A program made the position numbers and the translations under genes. A model generated the notes under the pieces. It was given only the letters and a program-made list of their open reading frames with translations, ran no database searches and was not told the DNA's origin. A stretch of DNA of 64,000 nucleotides from positions 1 through 64,000 of the forward strand of contig JACPYS010000040.1 in NCBI GenBank assembly GCA_016195915.1, given 5' to 3'. The DNA comes from Betaproteobacteria bacterium (lineage in GTDB: Bacteria > Pseudomonadota > Gammaproteobacteria > Burkholderiales > SG8-39). Below, one piece after another: positions 32,401-45,250 of this stretch (position 1 is the first letter of the stretch; each line of letters opens with the position of its first letter).

Positions 32401-33180
32401 ATGCGATTGCCGCTTTTTCAGATCGACGCATTTACCAGCCAGTTGTTCGGCGGCAACCCGGCCGCGGTGGTGTTGCTCGATGAATGGCTGTCTGATTCCG
32501 TGCTCGCGGCCATCGCCGCAGAGAACAATCTTGCCGAGACGGCTTTCGTCATCCGCCGCGACGGCGTCATTCCGCTTCGCTGGTTCACGCCAACGGTCGA
32601 GATGGACCTGTGTGGCCACGCCACCCTGGCCGCCGCGGACGTCCTGTTCCGCCATTACCTGCCTTCGGCCGACAAGCTGACCTTCAGTACCCGCAGCGGC
32701 AACCTGATAGTCACGCGCGATGGCGGGCGTCTCGCCATGGATTTCCCCGCACGGCCCGGAAAACCCGTGGCGATCGCAGAAAGCCTGGTTTCCGCACTGG
32801 GCGCCCGGCCCCGCGAGGCATTTCTCGCGCGCGACCTGCTCGCAGTCTTCGACTCCGAATCGGAGGTCCGGGCATTGCGGCCGGATTTCACCCGCGTCGC
32901 ATCGCTCGACGCATTTGCGGTCATCGTTTCCGCGCCGGGCGAGAGCGTGGATTTCGTGTCGCGCTTTTTCGCTCCGCGCGCCGGTGTTCCCGAGGACCCG
33001 GTCACCGGTTCGGCGCACTGCACCCTGGTGCCCTACTGGGCCGCGCGTCTCGGAAAAGCGGAACTGGCTGCGAAACAGCTGTCGATGCGCGGCGGAGACC
33101 TCTGGTGCAGGCTTGCGGGCGATCGTGTCGTCATTTCCGGCTGCGCCGTCGAATATCTGCGCGGCGAGATCACGGTTTAA
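32401..33180 (+). CDS. PhzF family isomerase
   Basis: 259 residues with the duplicated PhzF hot-dog fold. FQIDAFTSQLFGGNPAAVVL opens the first half, NLAETAFVIRR carries the conserved Glu, and VPEDPVTGSAHCTLVPYWA gives the second-half signature. PhzF itself isomerises a phenazine precursor, but most family members have unknown substrates, and no phenazine genes are here. It lies 12 bases after the aldolase gene; they probably form one transcript. Confidence 0.88.
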   Translation: MRLPLFQIDAFTSQLFGGNPAAVVLLDEWLSDSVLAAIAAENNLAETAFVIRRDGVIPLRWFTPTVEMDLCGHATLAAADVLFRHYLPSADKLTFSTRSGNLIVTRDGGRLAMDFPARPGKPVAIAESLVSALGARPREAFLARDLLAVFDSESEVRALRPDFTRVASLDAFAVIVSAPGESVDFVSRFFAPRAGVPEDPVTGSAHCTLVPYWAARLGKAELAAKQLSMRGGDLWCRLAGDRVVISGCAVEYLRGEITV

Positions 33181-33327
33181 TCCTCGCTCAATCGGTGTTG
33201 ATCACCCGCGGCCCGCAGGAGACCCTGCCAGCGGCCATACTGGCGCGGGACGCACACTTGCCTCCCCGTGCGTGCCGGGCGTAACCTGCGTCCGCAGGGA
33301 GGGGATCGATCACAATCGCAAACACCC

Positions 33328-33945
33328 ATGGCAATGAGTAACGAATCGCTGCACGCGCCGGCGCAAGAACTGGTGGAACGACTTGCGCGGACGATGGAGG
33401 GGCTCGAGCTTGCCGCCACCGATCGAAATCGCCTGGCCGCCGGGTGCTTTCGACAGGCAATGGAGCATCACGACGCGGTCATCCATCTGGTTCGCAGCAA
33501 TCTCACCCGTTCGGCGCTCGCCCTCCTTCGCCCGCTGTTCGAACAATATGTACATGGACTCTGGCTGGCGAAGTGCGCCTCCGGCGCGGACCTTCAGCAG
33601 TTTCAGCACGGAACCCTGGACCGGCCATTTGCCGCGATGCTCGCCGCCGTGGAGTTTCTCGAGGGGAACGACGCCGGGCCGCTCGCCGAGTTGCGCAAGA
33701 ATCTGTCGCCGGCCATGCGCGAGTTCCTGCGCGACAGGAACTCCCGTGGCGTGCCGGGCAATGCGGGGGATTCGATCGCCGGCGGCCGCCCTGCGGAGGA
33801 GACCCAGGCAACGGTCGCTCTGGCGGGGGCGATCGGCCTTTTGGCGGCGTCGGAAGTGGCGCTGATGGCCGGGCGCCACGACGTCGTCTCTGCGCTGGTG
33901 GGCGAAGCGGTGCTGCTGCAGGGCGTGGTGCCGGAATCACGGTGA
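33328..33945 (+). CDS. hypothetical helical protein (205 aa)
   Basis: A mainly helical soluble protein starting MAMSNESLHAPAQEL, with IHLVRSNLTRSALALLRPLF and EQYVHGLWLAKCASG segments that look like a conserved helical bundle seen in uncharacterised proteins. I cannot name the family firmly. Its stop overlaps the hemolysin III start (TGATG). Confidence 0.6.
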   Translation: MAMSNESLHAPAQELVERLARTMEGLELAATDRNRLAAGCFRQAMEHHDAVIHLVRSNLTRSALALLRPLFEQYVHGLWLAKCASGADLQQFQHGTLDRPFAAMLAAVEFLEGNDAGPLAELRKNLSPAMREFLRDRNSRGVPGNAGDSIAGGRPAEETQATVALAGAIGLLAASEVALMAGRHDVVSALVGEAVLLQGVVPESR

Positions 33946-34598
33946 TGATCGACGCCGGAGGATTGCGGGAGCGGCCGCAGTCTGCGGGAGAGGAGATCGC
34001 AAACAGTGTGAGCCACGGCATCGCCCTGTGCGCGGCGATCGGAGCTTCCCCGGTTCTCGTCATCGCCGCGCTGAACCGCGGCGACGCGACGGGAATCGCG
34101 GGCGCGATCGTGTTCGCGGCCACCATGGTGCTGCTGTACTTCGCGTCCACGCTGTTTCACGCATTGCCGAGGGGGCGCGGCAAGCGGCGCTTGCAGGTTT
34201 TCGATCATGCGGCAATCTACTTTCTCATTGCAGGAACGTACACGCCGTTCGCATTCGGCGTGCTGCACGGACCCTGGGGGTGGACGCTGTTCGGTCTCGA
34301 GTGGGGCCTTGCCATCACCGGAGCCGCGCTCAAGGTCTTCGGCGGCATCCGCTATGCAGTTGCCTCGACCTGGGTGTATCTCGCGATGGGCTGGCTGATT
34401 CTCATCGCCGCGGAGCCGGCGCTGACCCGGGTGCCGGATTGGGGCCTGTTCTGGCTGTTTGCCGGCGGCATCGCCTACACCGCGGGGACGGTCTTTTTTG
34501 TCGCGGATCGAATCAGGTACTTTCACTTTGTCTGGCACCTGTTCGTGGTTACAGGCACTGCCTGTCATTTCGTCGCGGTACTTTGGTATTCGGCCTGA
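33945..34598 (+). CDS. hemolysin III/YqfA family (PAQR-type) membrane protein
   Basis: 217 residues with seven membrane helices and the PAQR-like metal motifs: ANSVSHGIALCAAIG, FASTLFHALPRG, FDHAAIYFLIAGTYTPF and FHFVWHLFVVTGTACHF with conserved Ser, Asp and His. Bacterial members affect membrane lipid balance; haemolysis is not the general role. The ATG overlaps the previous stop by one base. Confidence 0.9.
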   Translation: MIDAGGLRERPQSAGEEIANSVSHGIALCAAIGASPVLVIAALNRGDATGIAGAIVFAATMVLLYFASTLFHALPRGRGKRRLQVFDHAAIYFLIAGTYTPFAFGVLHGPWGWTLFGLEWGLAITGAALKVFGGIRYAVASTWVYLAMGWLILIAAEPALTRVPDWGLFWLFAGGIAYTAGTVFFVADRIRYFHFVWHLFVVTGTACHFVAVLWYSA

Positions 34599-34718
34599 TG
34601 CGGCTGTTGAGGCTCGAATACTTTCCAGCGGTTTCCCGGACCACGGCTGGTCAATTTGTGCCCTTGCTGTGCGATCATTCGAGTTTGTGCAGCGCAATCA
34701 AAAACCAGGGGCTTCGTC

Positions 34719-37523
34719 ATGAACAGCAGGCAAATCAGCGGACAACTCGTTTACGCCTTCGAAGACGGCGACGGCAAGAACAAGATGCTGCTCGGCGGCA
34801 AAGGCGCCAATCTGTGCGAGATGACGCAGATCGGCCTGAACGTGCCGCCGGGATTTACCGTGACCACGGAGGCGTGTCTCAACTACCTCGAGAGGAACCA
34901 GCTTCCCGGCGGCCTGATGGACACGATCCGGGCGCATATGAAGGCGCTGGAAGAAAAGACCGGCAAGGGTTTCGGCAGCGGCGACAATCCGCTGCTGGTT
35001 TCGGTCCGGTCCGGCTCGGCGATGTCGATGCCGGGAATGATGGACACCATCCTGAACCTGGGCCTCAACGAGACCACTCTGCCGGGGCTGATCAGGCAGA
35101 CGTCCAACGAGCGTTTCGCCTACGACGCCTACCGGCGTTTCATCCAGCTCTTCGGCAAGATCGCCCTCGGCGTCGGCGACGAGCAGTTCGACGAGCGCAT
35201 GACGGAGGTCAAGCGCAAGTACGGCGCGCGCCTGGACCTGGACCTGGACGCTGCCCACCTCAGGGAACTCGCCGATGATTTTCTGGGGATCATCACGCGC
35301 CACACCGGCAAGCCGTTCCCGCAGGACCCGTACGAACAATTGGAAATTTCCGTGGGCGCGGTCTTCCGCTCCTGGATGGGCAAGCGTGCCGTCGATTACC
35401 GCAAGCAGTTCGGGATCACCGGCGACAAGGCCAATGGCACCGCGGTCAGTGTCTGCACCATGGTGTTCGGCAACATGGGCGACGATTCGGGCACCGGCGT
35501 GGGCTTCACGCGCAACCCCGGCACCGGCGAGAACCTCATCTACGGCGAATACCTGGTCAATGCGCAGGGCGAAGACGTGGTGGCGGGCATCCGCACCCCC
35601 AAGCCGATCGCGGAACTCGAGCACGAGATGCCGGCGATCTACCGCCAGCTGATCGAACTGCACAACCGGCTGGAAGCGCATTACCACGAGGTGCAGGACT
35701 TCGAATTTACGATCGAAAAAGGCACGCTCTACTGCCTGCAGACGCGCAACGGCAAGATGAACGCCCGCGCCATGGTGCGCACCTCGGTCGAAATGTTCAA
35801 CGAGGGGCTGATTTCCAGGGAGCGTGCGTTGCTGCGCGTCGAACCCGCGATGCTGGAGCAGTTGCTGGTGCCGCAGCTGTCGCCGGATTTCCACGGCAAG
35901 TCCCTCGCCCAGGGCCTGCCCGCCTCGCCGGGTGCGGCCTCGGGCAAGATCGTGTTCGACGCCAATACCGCCGAAGCGCGCGGCCTCGCCGGCGACAAGG
36001 TCATCCTGGTGCGCGAGGAGACCAAGCCGGACGACATTCACGGCTTCTTCCAGGCGCAGGGCATCCTCACCAGCCGCGGGGGCAAGACCTCCCACGCCGC
36101 CGTGGTGGCGCGCGGCATGGGCAAACCCTGCGTCTCGGGCTGCGAGCAAATCGTCATCAACAGCGCGTCGCGCAATGCGATCATCGGTGAAACGACGCTG
36201 CATGAGGGCGACGTCATCACCATCGACGGCGGCACCGGCCACGTCTACGCCGGCGAAGTGCCCACGGTGGAAGCCGCGTTCTCGGGTGAAATGGTCACCC
36301 TGCTCGGCTGGGCGGACGAAGTCGCGCGCCTGGAGGTGATGGCCAACGCCGATACGCCGGAGGATGCCGTTCGCGCGAGGGAATTCGGCGCGAAAGGGAT
36401 CGGCCTGGTCCGCACCGAGCGCATGTTCAACAGCACCGACCGCCTGCCCATCATGCAGGAAATGATCCTGGCGGAAACGGTGGAGGAGCGCCAGGCCGCG
36501 CTCGACCGCCTGCTGCCGATCCAGCGCACCGACTTCAAGGCCATCTTCAAGGCGATGAAGGGGCTGCCGGTGACAGTGCGCCTGCTCGACCCGCCGATGC
36601 ACGAATTCCTGCCGACGGCCGCGCAGCTGGAACTGGAAATCGCCCACCTGCACCAGTTACGCGATTCGATCAAGGCCTTGAAGGAGCTGCCCGATACGCT
36701 GAAGCTGCTCAACCCCAGGCTCTACCAGCAGTACGCGGACGGGCTCACCAAGCTGGTGGGCGGCCTGCACGCCTTCGAGGATTCGCACCTCGAAGACGAC
36801 GTGATCCACCGGAAGGAAACGATCCTGAACAAGGTGCGCGCGCTGGAGGAGGTCAACCCGATGCTCGGGCACCGCGGGGTACGGCTGGGCATCACGTATC
36901 CGGAGATCTATGCGATGCAGATTCAGGCGATCCTCGAGGCCGCCGCGCTGTGCGCCCGGGATGGTGTCGAGATCAATCCCGAGATCATGGTGCCGCAGGT
37001 CGCCACGGTGGAAGAACTCAAGCGCATTCACAGCAAAGTACAGCGCGTTCACAAGGTGGTGGAACTGACCCATGGCATCAACGTGAAATTCAAGTTCGGC
37101 TCCATGCTCGAGGTGGTGCGTGCCTGCCTGCGCGCGGGGCGTATGGCCCAGGATGCCGAATTCTTCTCGTTCGGCACCAACGACCTGACCCAGGCGACGT
37201 TTTCATTCAGCCGCGAGGACGCGGAGAACAAGTTTCTGCCGGCCTATAACGCGACCGGCATCCTGCAGGACAACCCGTTCGAGGTGCTCGACATCAAGGG
37301 CGTCGGCGAGTTGATGAAAATCGCCGTCGAGCGAGGCCGCCAGACCCGGCCGAACCTGAAGGTCGGCATCTGCGGCGAGCACGGCGGCGACCCCGTCTCG
37401 ATCCACTTCTGCCATCACATCGGCATCAACTACGTGTCGTGCTCCGGCCCGCGTGTGCCGATCGCGCGCCTGGCGGCGGCGCAGGCGAAGCTGCTCGAAG
37501 AAAGCTACGTGTACGCGACCTGA
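34719..37523 (+). CDS. ppdK: pyruvate, phosphate dikinase
   Basis: 934 residues. The N-terminal ATP-grasp domain starts GGKGANLCEMTQIGLNVPPG, with VRSGSAMSMPGMMDTILNLG. The central phosphohistidine domain carries SRGGKTSHAAVVARGMGKPC. The C-terminal PEP/pyruvate barrel contains FSFGTNDLTQATFSFSREDA and GICGEHGGDP. It interconverts pyruvate, ATP and phosphate with PEP, AMP and PPi, giving a reversible gluconeogenic step. The gene is complete and ends tail-to-tail with alaS. Confidence 0.96.
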   Translation: MNSRQISGQLVYAFEDGDGKNKMLLGGKGANLCEMTQIGLNVPPGFTVTTEACLNYLERNQLPGGLMDTIRAHMKALEEKTGKGFGSGDNPLLVSVRSGSAMSMPGMMDTILNLGLNETTLPGLIRQTSNERFAYDAYRRFIQLFGKIALGVGDEQFDERMTEVKRKYGARLDLDLDAAHLRELADDFLGIITRHTGKPFPQDPYEQLEISVGAVFRSWMGKRAVDYRKQFGITGDKANGTAVSVCTMVFGNMGDDSGTGVGFTRNPGTGENLIYGEYLVNAQGEDVVAGIRTPKPIAELEHEMPAIYRQLIELHNRLEAHYHEVQDFEFTIEKGTLYCLQTRNGKMNARAMVRTSVEMFNEGLISRERALLRVEPAMLEQLLVPQLSPDFHGKSLAQGLPASPGAASGKIVFDANTAEARGLAGDKVILVREETKPDDIHGFFQAQGILTSRGGKTSHAAVVARGMGKPCVSGCEQIVINSASRNAIIGETTLHEGDVITIDGGTGHVYAGEVPTVEAAFSGEMVTLLGWADEVARLEVMANADTPEDAVRAREFGAKGIGLVRTERMFNSTDRLPIMQEMILAETVEERQAALDRLLPIQRTDFKAIFKAMKGLPVTVRLLDPPMHEFLPTAAQLELEIAHLHQLRDSIKALKELPDTLKLLNPRLYQQYADGLTKLVGGLHAFEDSHLEDDVIHRKETILNKVRALEEVNPMLGHRGVRLGITYPEIYAMQIQAILEAAALCARDGVEINPEIMVPQVATVEELKRIHSKVQRVHKVVELTHGINVKFKFGSMLEVVRACLRAGRMAQDAEFFSFGTNDLTQATFSFSREDAENKFLPAYNATGILQDNPFEVLDIKGVGELMKIAVERGRQTRPNLKVGICGEHGGDPVSIHFCHHIGINYVSCSGPRVPIARLAAAQAKLLEESYVYAT

Positions 37524-37534
37524 GCGCAAACTAG

Positions 37535-40156
<2,622 letters not shown>

Positions 40157-40218
40157 GGTCTGCGTATTCTAAAGGGGAAGAGCGGGCGGCGTCCGGACGG
40201 CTGCCCGCCCTTCCGCCT

Positions 40219-40557
40219 TCAGGCCGCCAGCCGACCGTACTTCACCAGACGCGCGCGTATGCCCGTTTGCGTGCGCTGGTGCGCCCCTGCGAGTTCCGCG
40301 AGAACGCTGCCCGCATCGAACGCCGCGAGCAGCTTGCGGTCCTCGTCTTCCGACCACGGCTCGCCGGTCTTGGCCGGAAGCTGCGCCTTGCGCCGCTCGA
40401 AACGTTCGCTCCGATCCAGCGCTTCGGCCGCCGCGTACAACGCGCGCACGACTTGCGGACGCTGGTAGGCGCTCTCCGGCGGGAACATCTCTCCGCTTTC
40501 CGGGTCGACGCCGTCGGCGAGCGATCGGACGATCGCCAATGCCTGTGCCTGTTCCAT
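40219..40557 (-). CDS. hypothetical protein (112 aa) between recX and alaS
   Basis: 112 residues, starting MEQAQALAIVRSLADGVDPE, with basic and acidic helices and a segment GEPWSEDEDRKLLAAFDAG that resembles a Myb/SANT-like or RepA-like helix. The conserved place between recX and alaS in related bacteria suggests a real gene. GGAGG eight bases before the ATG at 40557 fixes the start; a GTG three codons earlier sits too close to it. Function unknown. Confidence 0.7.
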   Translation of the reverse strand: MEQAQALAIVRSLADGVDPESGEMFPPESAYQRPQVVRALYAAAEALDRSERFERRKAQLPAKTGEPWSEDEDRKLLAAFDAGSVLAELAGAHQRTQTGIRARLVKYGRLAA

Positions 40558-40574
40558 GACTATCACCTCCCTTG

Positions 40575-40590
40575 CGCAGCCTGGGCTGCG
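40575..40590. terminator. hairpin downstream of recX
   Basis: CGCAGCC (40575-40581), TG, GGCTGCG (40584-40590): a perfect 7-bp inverted repeat in the recX/small-gene gap. It lacks a U-run and may be an attenuator or RNA-processing site. Confidence 0.3.
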
Positions 40591-40605
40591 TCAGAAGATG
40601 AACGC

Positions 40606-41066
40606 TTATTCAGTGCCGGCGGATGACAGCGCGAGCGCGCTGCGGATGATTTCGTATGAAAAGCCGCGGCCCTGGAGGAAGCGCGCGCGCCGCGCGCGCT
40701 CCTCGCGCGACTTGGCCGGCTCACGGAACTTGCGGCGCAGCATCTCGGCCGCGCGCTCCAGATCGCTCGCGCCCGCGGCAGCGGTTGCCGCCGCGACGGT
40801 TTCGTCGTCCACTCCCTTGGCGCGCAACTCACGGGCAATGCGCCCCGCGCCGTACTTGCGCGCAAGCTGGTGGACACGCTGCTCGGCGTAGCGCTCGTCG
40901 GAGAGCTGTTTTTTCTCGATTAGCGCATCGAGCACCGCATCGAGGGCATCGCGCGATTGCGCGTGCGTCGCGAGCTTGCGCGCCAGTTCCCCGCGTGAAT
41001 GCTCGCGTTGGGCAAGCAGCCTGAGCGCCCGCGCCTTGAGCTCGGCGGGCGCGTCAGGATCGTGTT

Positions 41067-41070
<4 letters not shown>
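40606..41070 (-). CDS. recX: RecX regulatory protein
   Basis: 154 residues with the RecX three-helix repeats: [40 protein letters not shown] and [19 protein letters not shown]. RecX binds and restrains RecA filaments. Its ATG overlaps the recA stop region by 4 bases (ATGA), so it is cotranscribed and coupled to recA. Length is normal. Confidence 0.92.
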
Positions 41071-42131
<1,061 letters not shown>

Positions 42132-42210
42132 GATTTACCTCTTTTTATTGCGGGTCGACATCTACGGCAGGCGCCGCTCCCTGTGAGCGGGCACCCGGGC
42201 CGACACCGGG

Positions 42211-42258
42211 TACTGTATAAACGTCCATGTATTCTAGCGGTTGACGCCGCGCTGTCAA
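42211..42258 (-). promoter_or_regulatory. recA promoter with partial SOS box
   Basis: On the minus strand, TTGACA (42253-42258) and TAGAAT (42231-42236) are separated by 16 bases. Immediately downstream of the -10 is a LexA-like half site TTTATACAGTA (about 42211-42221); the other half (ATGG instead of CTGT) is poor. Weak or altered LexA control is therefore likely, but this is inferred. Confidence 0.6.
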
Positions 42259-42313
42259 CGCCCGGTGTAACATTCGTTTTTTCCTCAATCAAAACAATCT
42301 TTTGGAGAAGACC

Positions 42314-43189
42314 ATGGCAAAGCTCGCTTTCTTGGGACTGGGCGTGATGGGCTACCCGATGGCCGGCCACCTGCTGAAAAAGGGCGGCCACGACGTGACC
42401 GTCTATAACCGCTCGGCGGCGAAAGCATCGCAATGGGTGAAGGAATATGGCGGCAAGTCGGCGGCGACCCCGCGCGAGGCCGCACAGGGCGTGGAGCTGG
42501 TGGCGATGTGCGTAGGCAATGACGACGACGTGCGCTCGGTGGTGTACGGGGAAAACGGCGCGCTCGCGGGTATGAGCAAAGGCACGATCCTGGTGGACCA
42601 CACCACCGCGAGCGCCATCGTCGCGCGCGAAGTGCATGCCAAAGCAAAGGAGATGGGCATCGGGTTTGTCGATGCACCCGTCTCGGGTGGACAGGCCGGC
42701 GCGGTCAACGGGCAACTCGGCATCATGTGCGGCGGCGACGACGACGTGTTCGCCAAGGCCAAACCGGTGCTCGATCTCTACGCCAAGAGCTGCGTACTGA
42801 TCGGCGGACCCGGAGCGGGACAGCTAACGAAAATGGTGAACCAGATCGTCATCGCCGGCCTGCTGCAGGGACTCGCCGAGGGGCTCAACTTCGGCATGCG
42901 CGCGGGCCTCGACATCGAAAAAGTGATCGCCGTGATCTCCAAGGGCGCGGCGCAATCCTGGCAGATGGAAAACCGCTGGCCGCAGATGCGCGACGTGAAG
43001 TTCGACGGTTTCGGTTTCGCGGTGGACTGGATGAGGAAGGACCTCGGGATCTGCCTGCAGGAAGCGAACAAGAACGGCGCGCGCCTTCCCGTCGCGGCGC
43101 TGGTGGACCAGTTCTACGCGCAGGTGCAGGCGCGCGGCGGCAAGCGCTGGGATACTTCGAGCCTGATGAATCTGCTGGCGAAGGACTGA
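42314..43189 (+). CDS. 3-hydroxyisobutyrate dehydrogenase-family oxidoreductase
   Basis: 291 residues. The NAD(P)-binding start FLGLGVMGYPMAGHLLKKGG, substrate motif DAPVSGGQAGAVNGQLG and catalytic Lys in GAGQLTKMVNQIVIAGLLQG match beta-hydroxyacid dehydrogenases (3-hydroxyisobutyrate dehydrogenase, tartronate semialdehyde reductase). The substrate cannot be fixed by sequence. ATG at 42314 with GGAGAAGACC; divergent from recA. Confidence 0.87.
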   Translation: MAKLAFLGLGVMGYPMAGHLLKKGGHDVTVYNRSAAKASQWVKEYGGKSAATPREAAQGVELVAMCVGNDDDVRSVVYGENGALAGMSKGTILVDHTTASAIVAREVHAKAKEMGIGFVDAPVSGGQAGAVNGQLGIMCGGDDDVFAKAKPVLDLYAKSCVLIGGPGAGQLTKMVNQIVIAGLLQGLAEGLNFGMRAGLDIEKVIAVISKGAAQSWQMENRWPQMRDVKFDGFGFAVDWMRKDLGICLQEANKNGARLPVAALVDQFYAQVQARGGKRWDTSSLMNLLAKD

Positions 43190-43240
43190 GAAACAGCGGT
43201 GCGATCCATTGGTCGGGTAGGTGCCAAGGCTAGCTGAGGC

Positions 43241-43257
43241 TATACTCTAGACAGAGT
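43241..43257 (+). promoter_or_regulatory. -10 element and palindrome before DUF433 gene
   Basis: TATACT (43241-43246) overlaps the inverted repeat ACTCT-AGAC-AGAGT (43244-43257), 12 bases before the ATG. Autoregulated antitoxin promoters usually have such an operator; this is inference. Confidence 0.4.
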
Positions 43258-43268
43258 GGAGACATGCA

Positions 43269-43493
43269 ATGATCGATCCGAATCAAGTTACACATCGTCA
43301 TCCCGATATTCTCGGCGGAAACCCAGTATTCGTGGGCACTCGCGTTGCCGTCCGGTCGCTGTTTGACTATATCGAGGGCGGAGAGACACTCGACGAGTTC
43401 TTACATCAGTTTCCATCTGTCAAGCGCGAACAGGCGATAGCGGCCTTGGAGTTTGCCTGCGATTCTCTTGTGGCGGATGCGCATTCTTGTTGA
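43269..43493 (+). CDS. DUF433 antitoxin, orphan
   Basis: 74 residues with GGNPVFVGTRVAVRSLFDYI and FPSVKREQAIAALEFA, a standard DUF433. Unlike the pair at 12584-13105, no full DUF5615 toxin follows; only a short out-of-frame start remains. The preceding 80 bases are intergenic with a palindrome, and an AGTGGAGACATGCA ribosome site precedes the ATG. Confidence 0.85.
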   Translation: MIDPNQVTHRHPDILGGNPVFVGTRVAVRSLFDYIEGGETLDEFLHQFPSVKREQAIAALEFACDSLVADAHSC

Positions 43494-43560
43494 CGCTTCT
43501 GCTGTTCTCTTAGCTACCAGTACCGCGAAGCCGGGTCAGCTGCAGAAAGTTGGCGCCTAA
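43477..43560 (+). pseudogene. remnant of a DUF5615 toxin start
   Basis: A 27-codon frame overlapping the DUF433 gene begins MRILVDASAVLL, like the start of a DUF5615 PIN-like toxin (MRILVD or MHILFD), then leaves the family and stops. The overlap position is that expected for the toxin. The rest is absent. Confidence 0.4.
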
Positions 43561-43616
43561 CTTTTCGACACGGACCGGCGAGAGCGGCGCTACGCTTAAA
43601 GATTTCTGAGAGCGCC

Positions 43617-44240
43617 TTGATCGCCTTTTTTCTCAAGGGCGTAGCGTTCGGCTTCCTGCTCGCCGCGACCGTAGGACCCATGTGGGTGCTTTGCCTGCGG
43701 CGCACTCTCGCCGCGGGCGCGTTGGTCGGCTTCGCCTCGGGCATGGGAATCGCAGTCGCCGACGCGATCTACGGCGCGATAGCGGCGTTCGGTCTTGCGG
43801 CGGTGTCTTCATTCCTCATCGGGCAGGGATTCTGGATCGGGCTCGTGGGTGCGGCTTTCCTACTGTGGCTGGGCGCGAAGACCTTGATCGCGAAGCCCGT
43901 GCCGATCGACGCAAGCCAGGAACCGACCGGAATTTCCGCGCGCCACCTCACGGCGGCGTTCTTCTCCACGCTCGGCCTCACGCTCACCAATCCGCCCACC
44001 ATCCTGGCATTCGCCGCGATCTTCGCCGGGCTGGGACTCGCGTCGAACTCCGATTATTCCGCGGCAGCCGCAATTGTCGCGGGTGTATTCCTCGGTTCCG
44101 CAGGCTGGTGGGTGATCCTGGCCGCCAGCGCGGGGCGATTGCGCTCGCGCGTAGGACCGGGACCGATGCGCGCGATCAATGTCGTTTCGGGCCTCACCAT
44201 CCTCGGCTTCGCCGCGTGGCAGCTCGCGCAAATGCTCTGA
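43617..44240 (+). CDS. LysE family amino-acid exporter
   Basis: 207 residues with six membrane helices. The N-terminus FLKGVAFGFLLAATVGPMWV and the segment ALVGFASGMGIAVADAIYG are typical of LysE/RhtB exporters of amino acids or related compounds; TLGLTLTNPPTILAFAAIFA follows. The start appears to be TTG at 43617. The specific substrate is unknown. Confidence 0.87.
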   Translation: MIAFFLKGVAFGFLLAATVGPMWVLCLRRTLAAGALVGFASGMGIAVADAIYGAIAAFGLAAVSSFLIGQGFWIGLVGAAFLLWLGAKTLIAKPVPIDASQEPTGISARHLTAAFFSTLGLTLTNPPTILAFAAIFAGLGLASNSDYSAAAAIVAGVFLGSAGWWVILAASAGRLRSRVGPGPMRAINVVSGLTILGFAAWQLAQML

Positions 44241-44279
44241 TATAGTCCACTGGATGTTTGTCCATGTTCGGTAGCCTTG

Positions 44280-45248
44280 ATGCGCCCGCTGGTCCCCGTC
44301 CCGCTTCTCGCTGCGCTGCTGCTGTGCGCGCTTCCGTGCCTCGCGCTCGCGCAGTACCCGGCGAGGACGGTCAGGCTGATGGTGCCCTTCCCCCCTGCCG
44401 GTGCGACCGACGGGGTCGCGCGCATCGTGGCGCACAAGCTCGGCGAACGCTGGGGCCAGTCGGTGGTGGTGGAGAATCGCCCTGGGGCCGGCGTCTCGAT
44501 CGGCTCGGAACTGGTGGCGAAGGCCGCGCCCGACGGCTACACGCTGCTGATGGCAACCACCAGCACGCACTCGATCGGTCCGTCCGTGTCGAAGCTGCCC
44601 TACGATCCGATCGCGGATTTCGCGCCTATCGTCCACGTGGCCAACGTACCCAACGTGCTCGTCGTGAGCCCGAAGCTCGCAGTGCATGACGTGAAGGATC
44701 TGGTGGACCTCGCGAAATCGAGGCCCGGTCAGCTCAACTTCGCTTCGAGCGGCATTGGCACCATCGTCCATCTCAACGCCGAGTTGTTCATGCTGCTATC
44801 GGGAACGGAAATGGTGCACGTGCCGTACAAGGGCACGGCGCTGGCGGTTCCCGATGTGGCCAATGGCCAGATCGCGATGCTGTTCGACAGCCTGGCGAGC
44901 GTGATGCCTCACGTAAGGTCCGGCCGCGTGCGCCCGGTCGCGCTCAATTCGCCGCAACGCTCGCCACTGATGCCGGAAGTGCCGACGTTTGCGGAAGCCG
45001 GCATGCCGGCCTACGACACCTACACCTGGTTCGGCATGTTCGCGCCGGCCGGAACGCCCAGGTCAATTGTCCTGCGCGTGCAGGCCGACGTGGCCGCGGC
45101 CCTCAGGGCACCCGATCTGCTGGAGCGATTCGCCAACGTCGGCGCAGAACCCGTGGGCAGCACACCGGAGCAGTTCGTCGAGCGTATCAAGAGCGACGCC
45201 GCGAAATGGGCGCGGGTGATCCAGGCAGCCGGTTTGAAACGGCAATAG
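44280..45248 (+). CDS. Bug/TctC-type solute-binding protein
   Basis: 322 residues: signal peptide (1-25, ending CLALAQ), then VRLMVPFPPAGATDGVARIV, GQSVVVENRPGAGVSIGSEL and VHVPYKGTALAVPDVANGQI, the standard Bug (tripartite tricarboxylate receptor) pattern. It binds an unknown carboxylate in the periplasm. No TctA/TctB membrane genes lie nearby, as is common for the many orphan Bug genes in Burkholderiales. Confidence 0.88.
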   Translation: MRPLVPVPLLAALLLCALPCLALAQYPARTVRLMVPFPPAGATDGVARIVAHKLGERWGQSVVVENRPGAGVSIGSELVAKAAPDGYTLLMATTSTHSIGPSVSKLPYDPIADFAPIVHVANVPNVLVVSPKLAVHDVKDLVDLAKSRPGQLNFASSGIGTIVHLNAELFMLLSGTEMVHVPYKGTALAVPDVANGQIAMLFDSLASVMPHVRSGRVRPVALNSPQRSPLMPEVPTFAEAGMPAYDTYTWFGMFAPAGTPRSIVLRVQADVAAALRAPDLLERFANVGAEPVGSTPEQFVERIKSDAAKWARVIQAAGLKRQ

Positions 45249-45250
45249 AG

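Noticed and set aside
32401-33180. Phenazine biosynthesis
   Set aside because: A PhzF-family protein alone is not evidence; no other phz genes are present.
34698-36653. Long minus-strand open frame (651 codons) opposite ppdK
   Set aside because: It mirrors the codon structure of ppdK in GC-rich DNA, shows no domain motifs and has no start signal. ppdK itself has all expected motifs.
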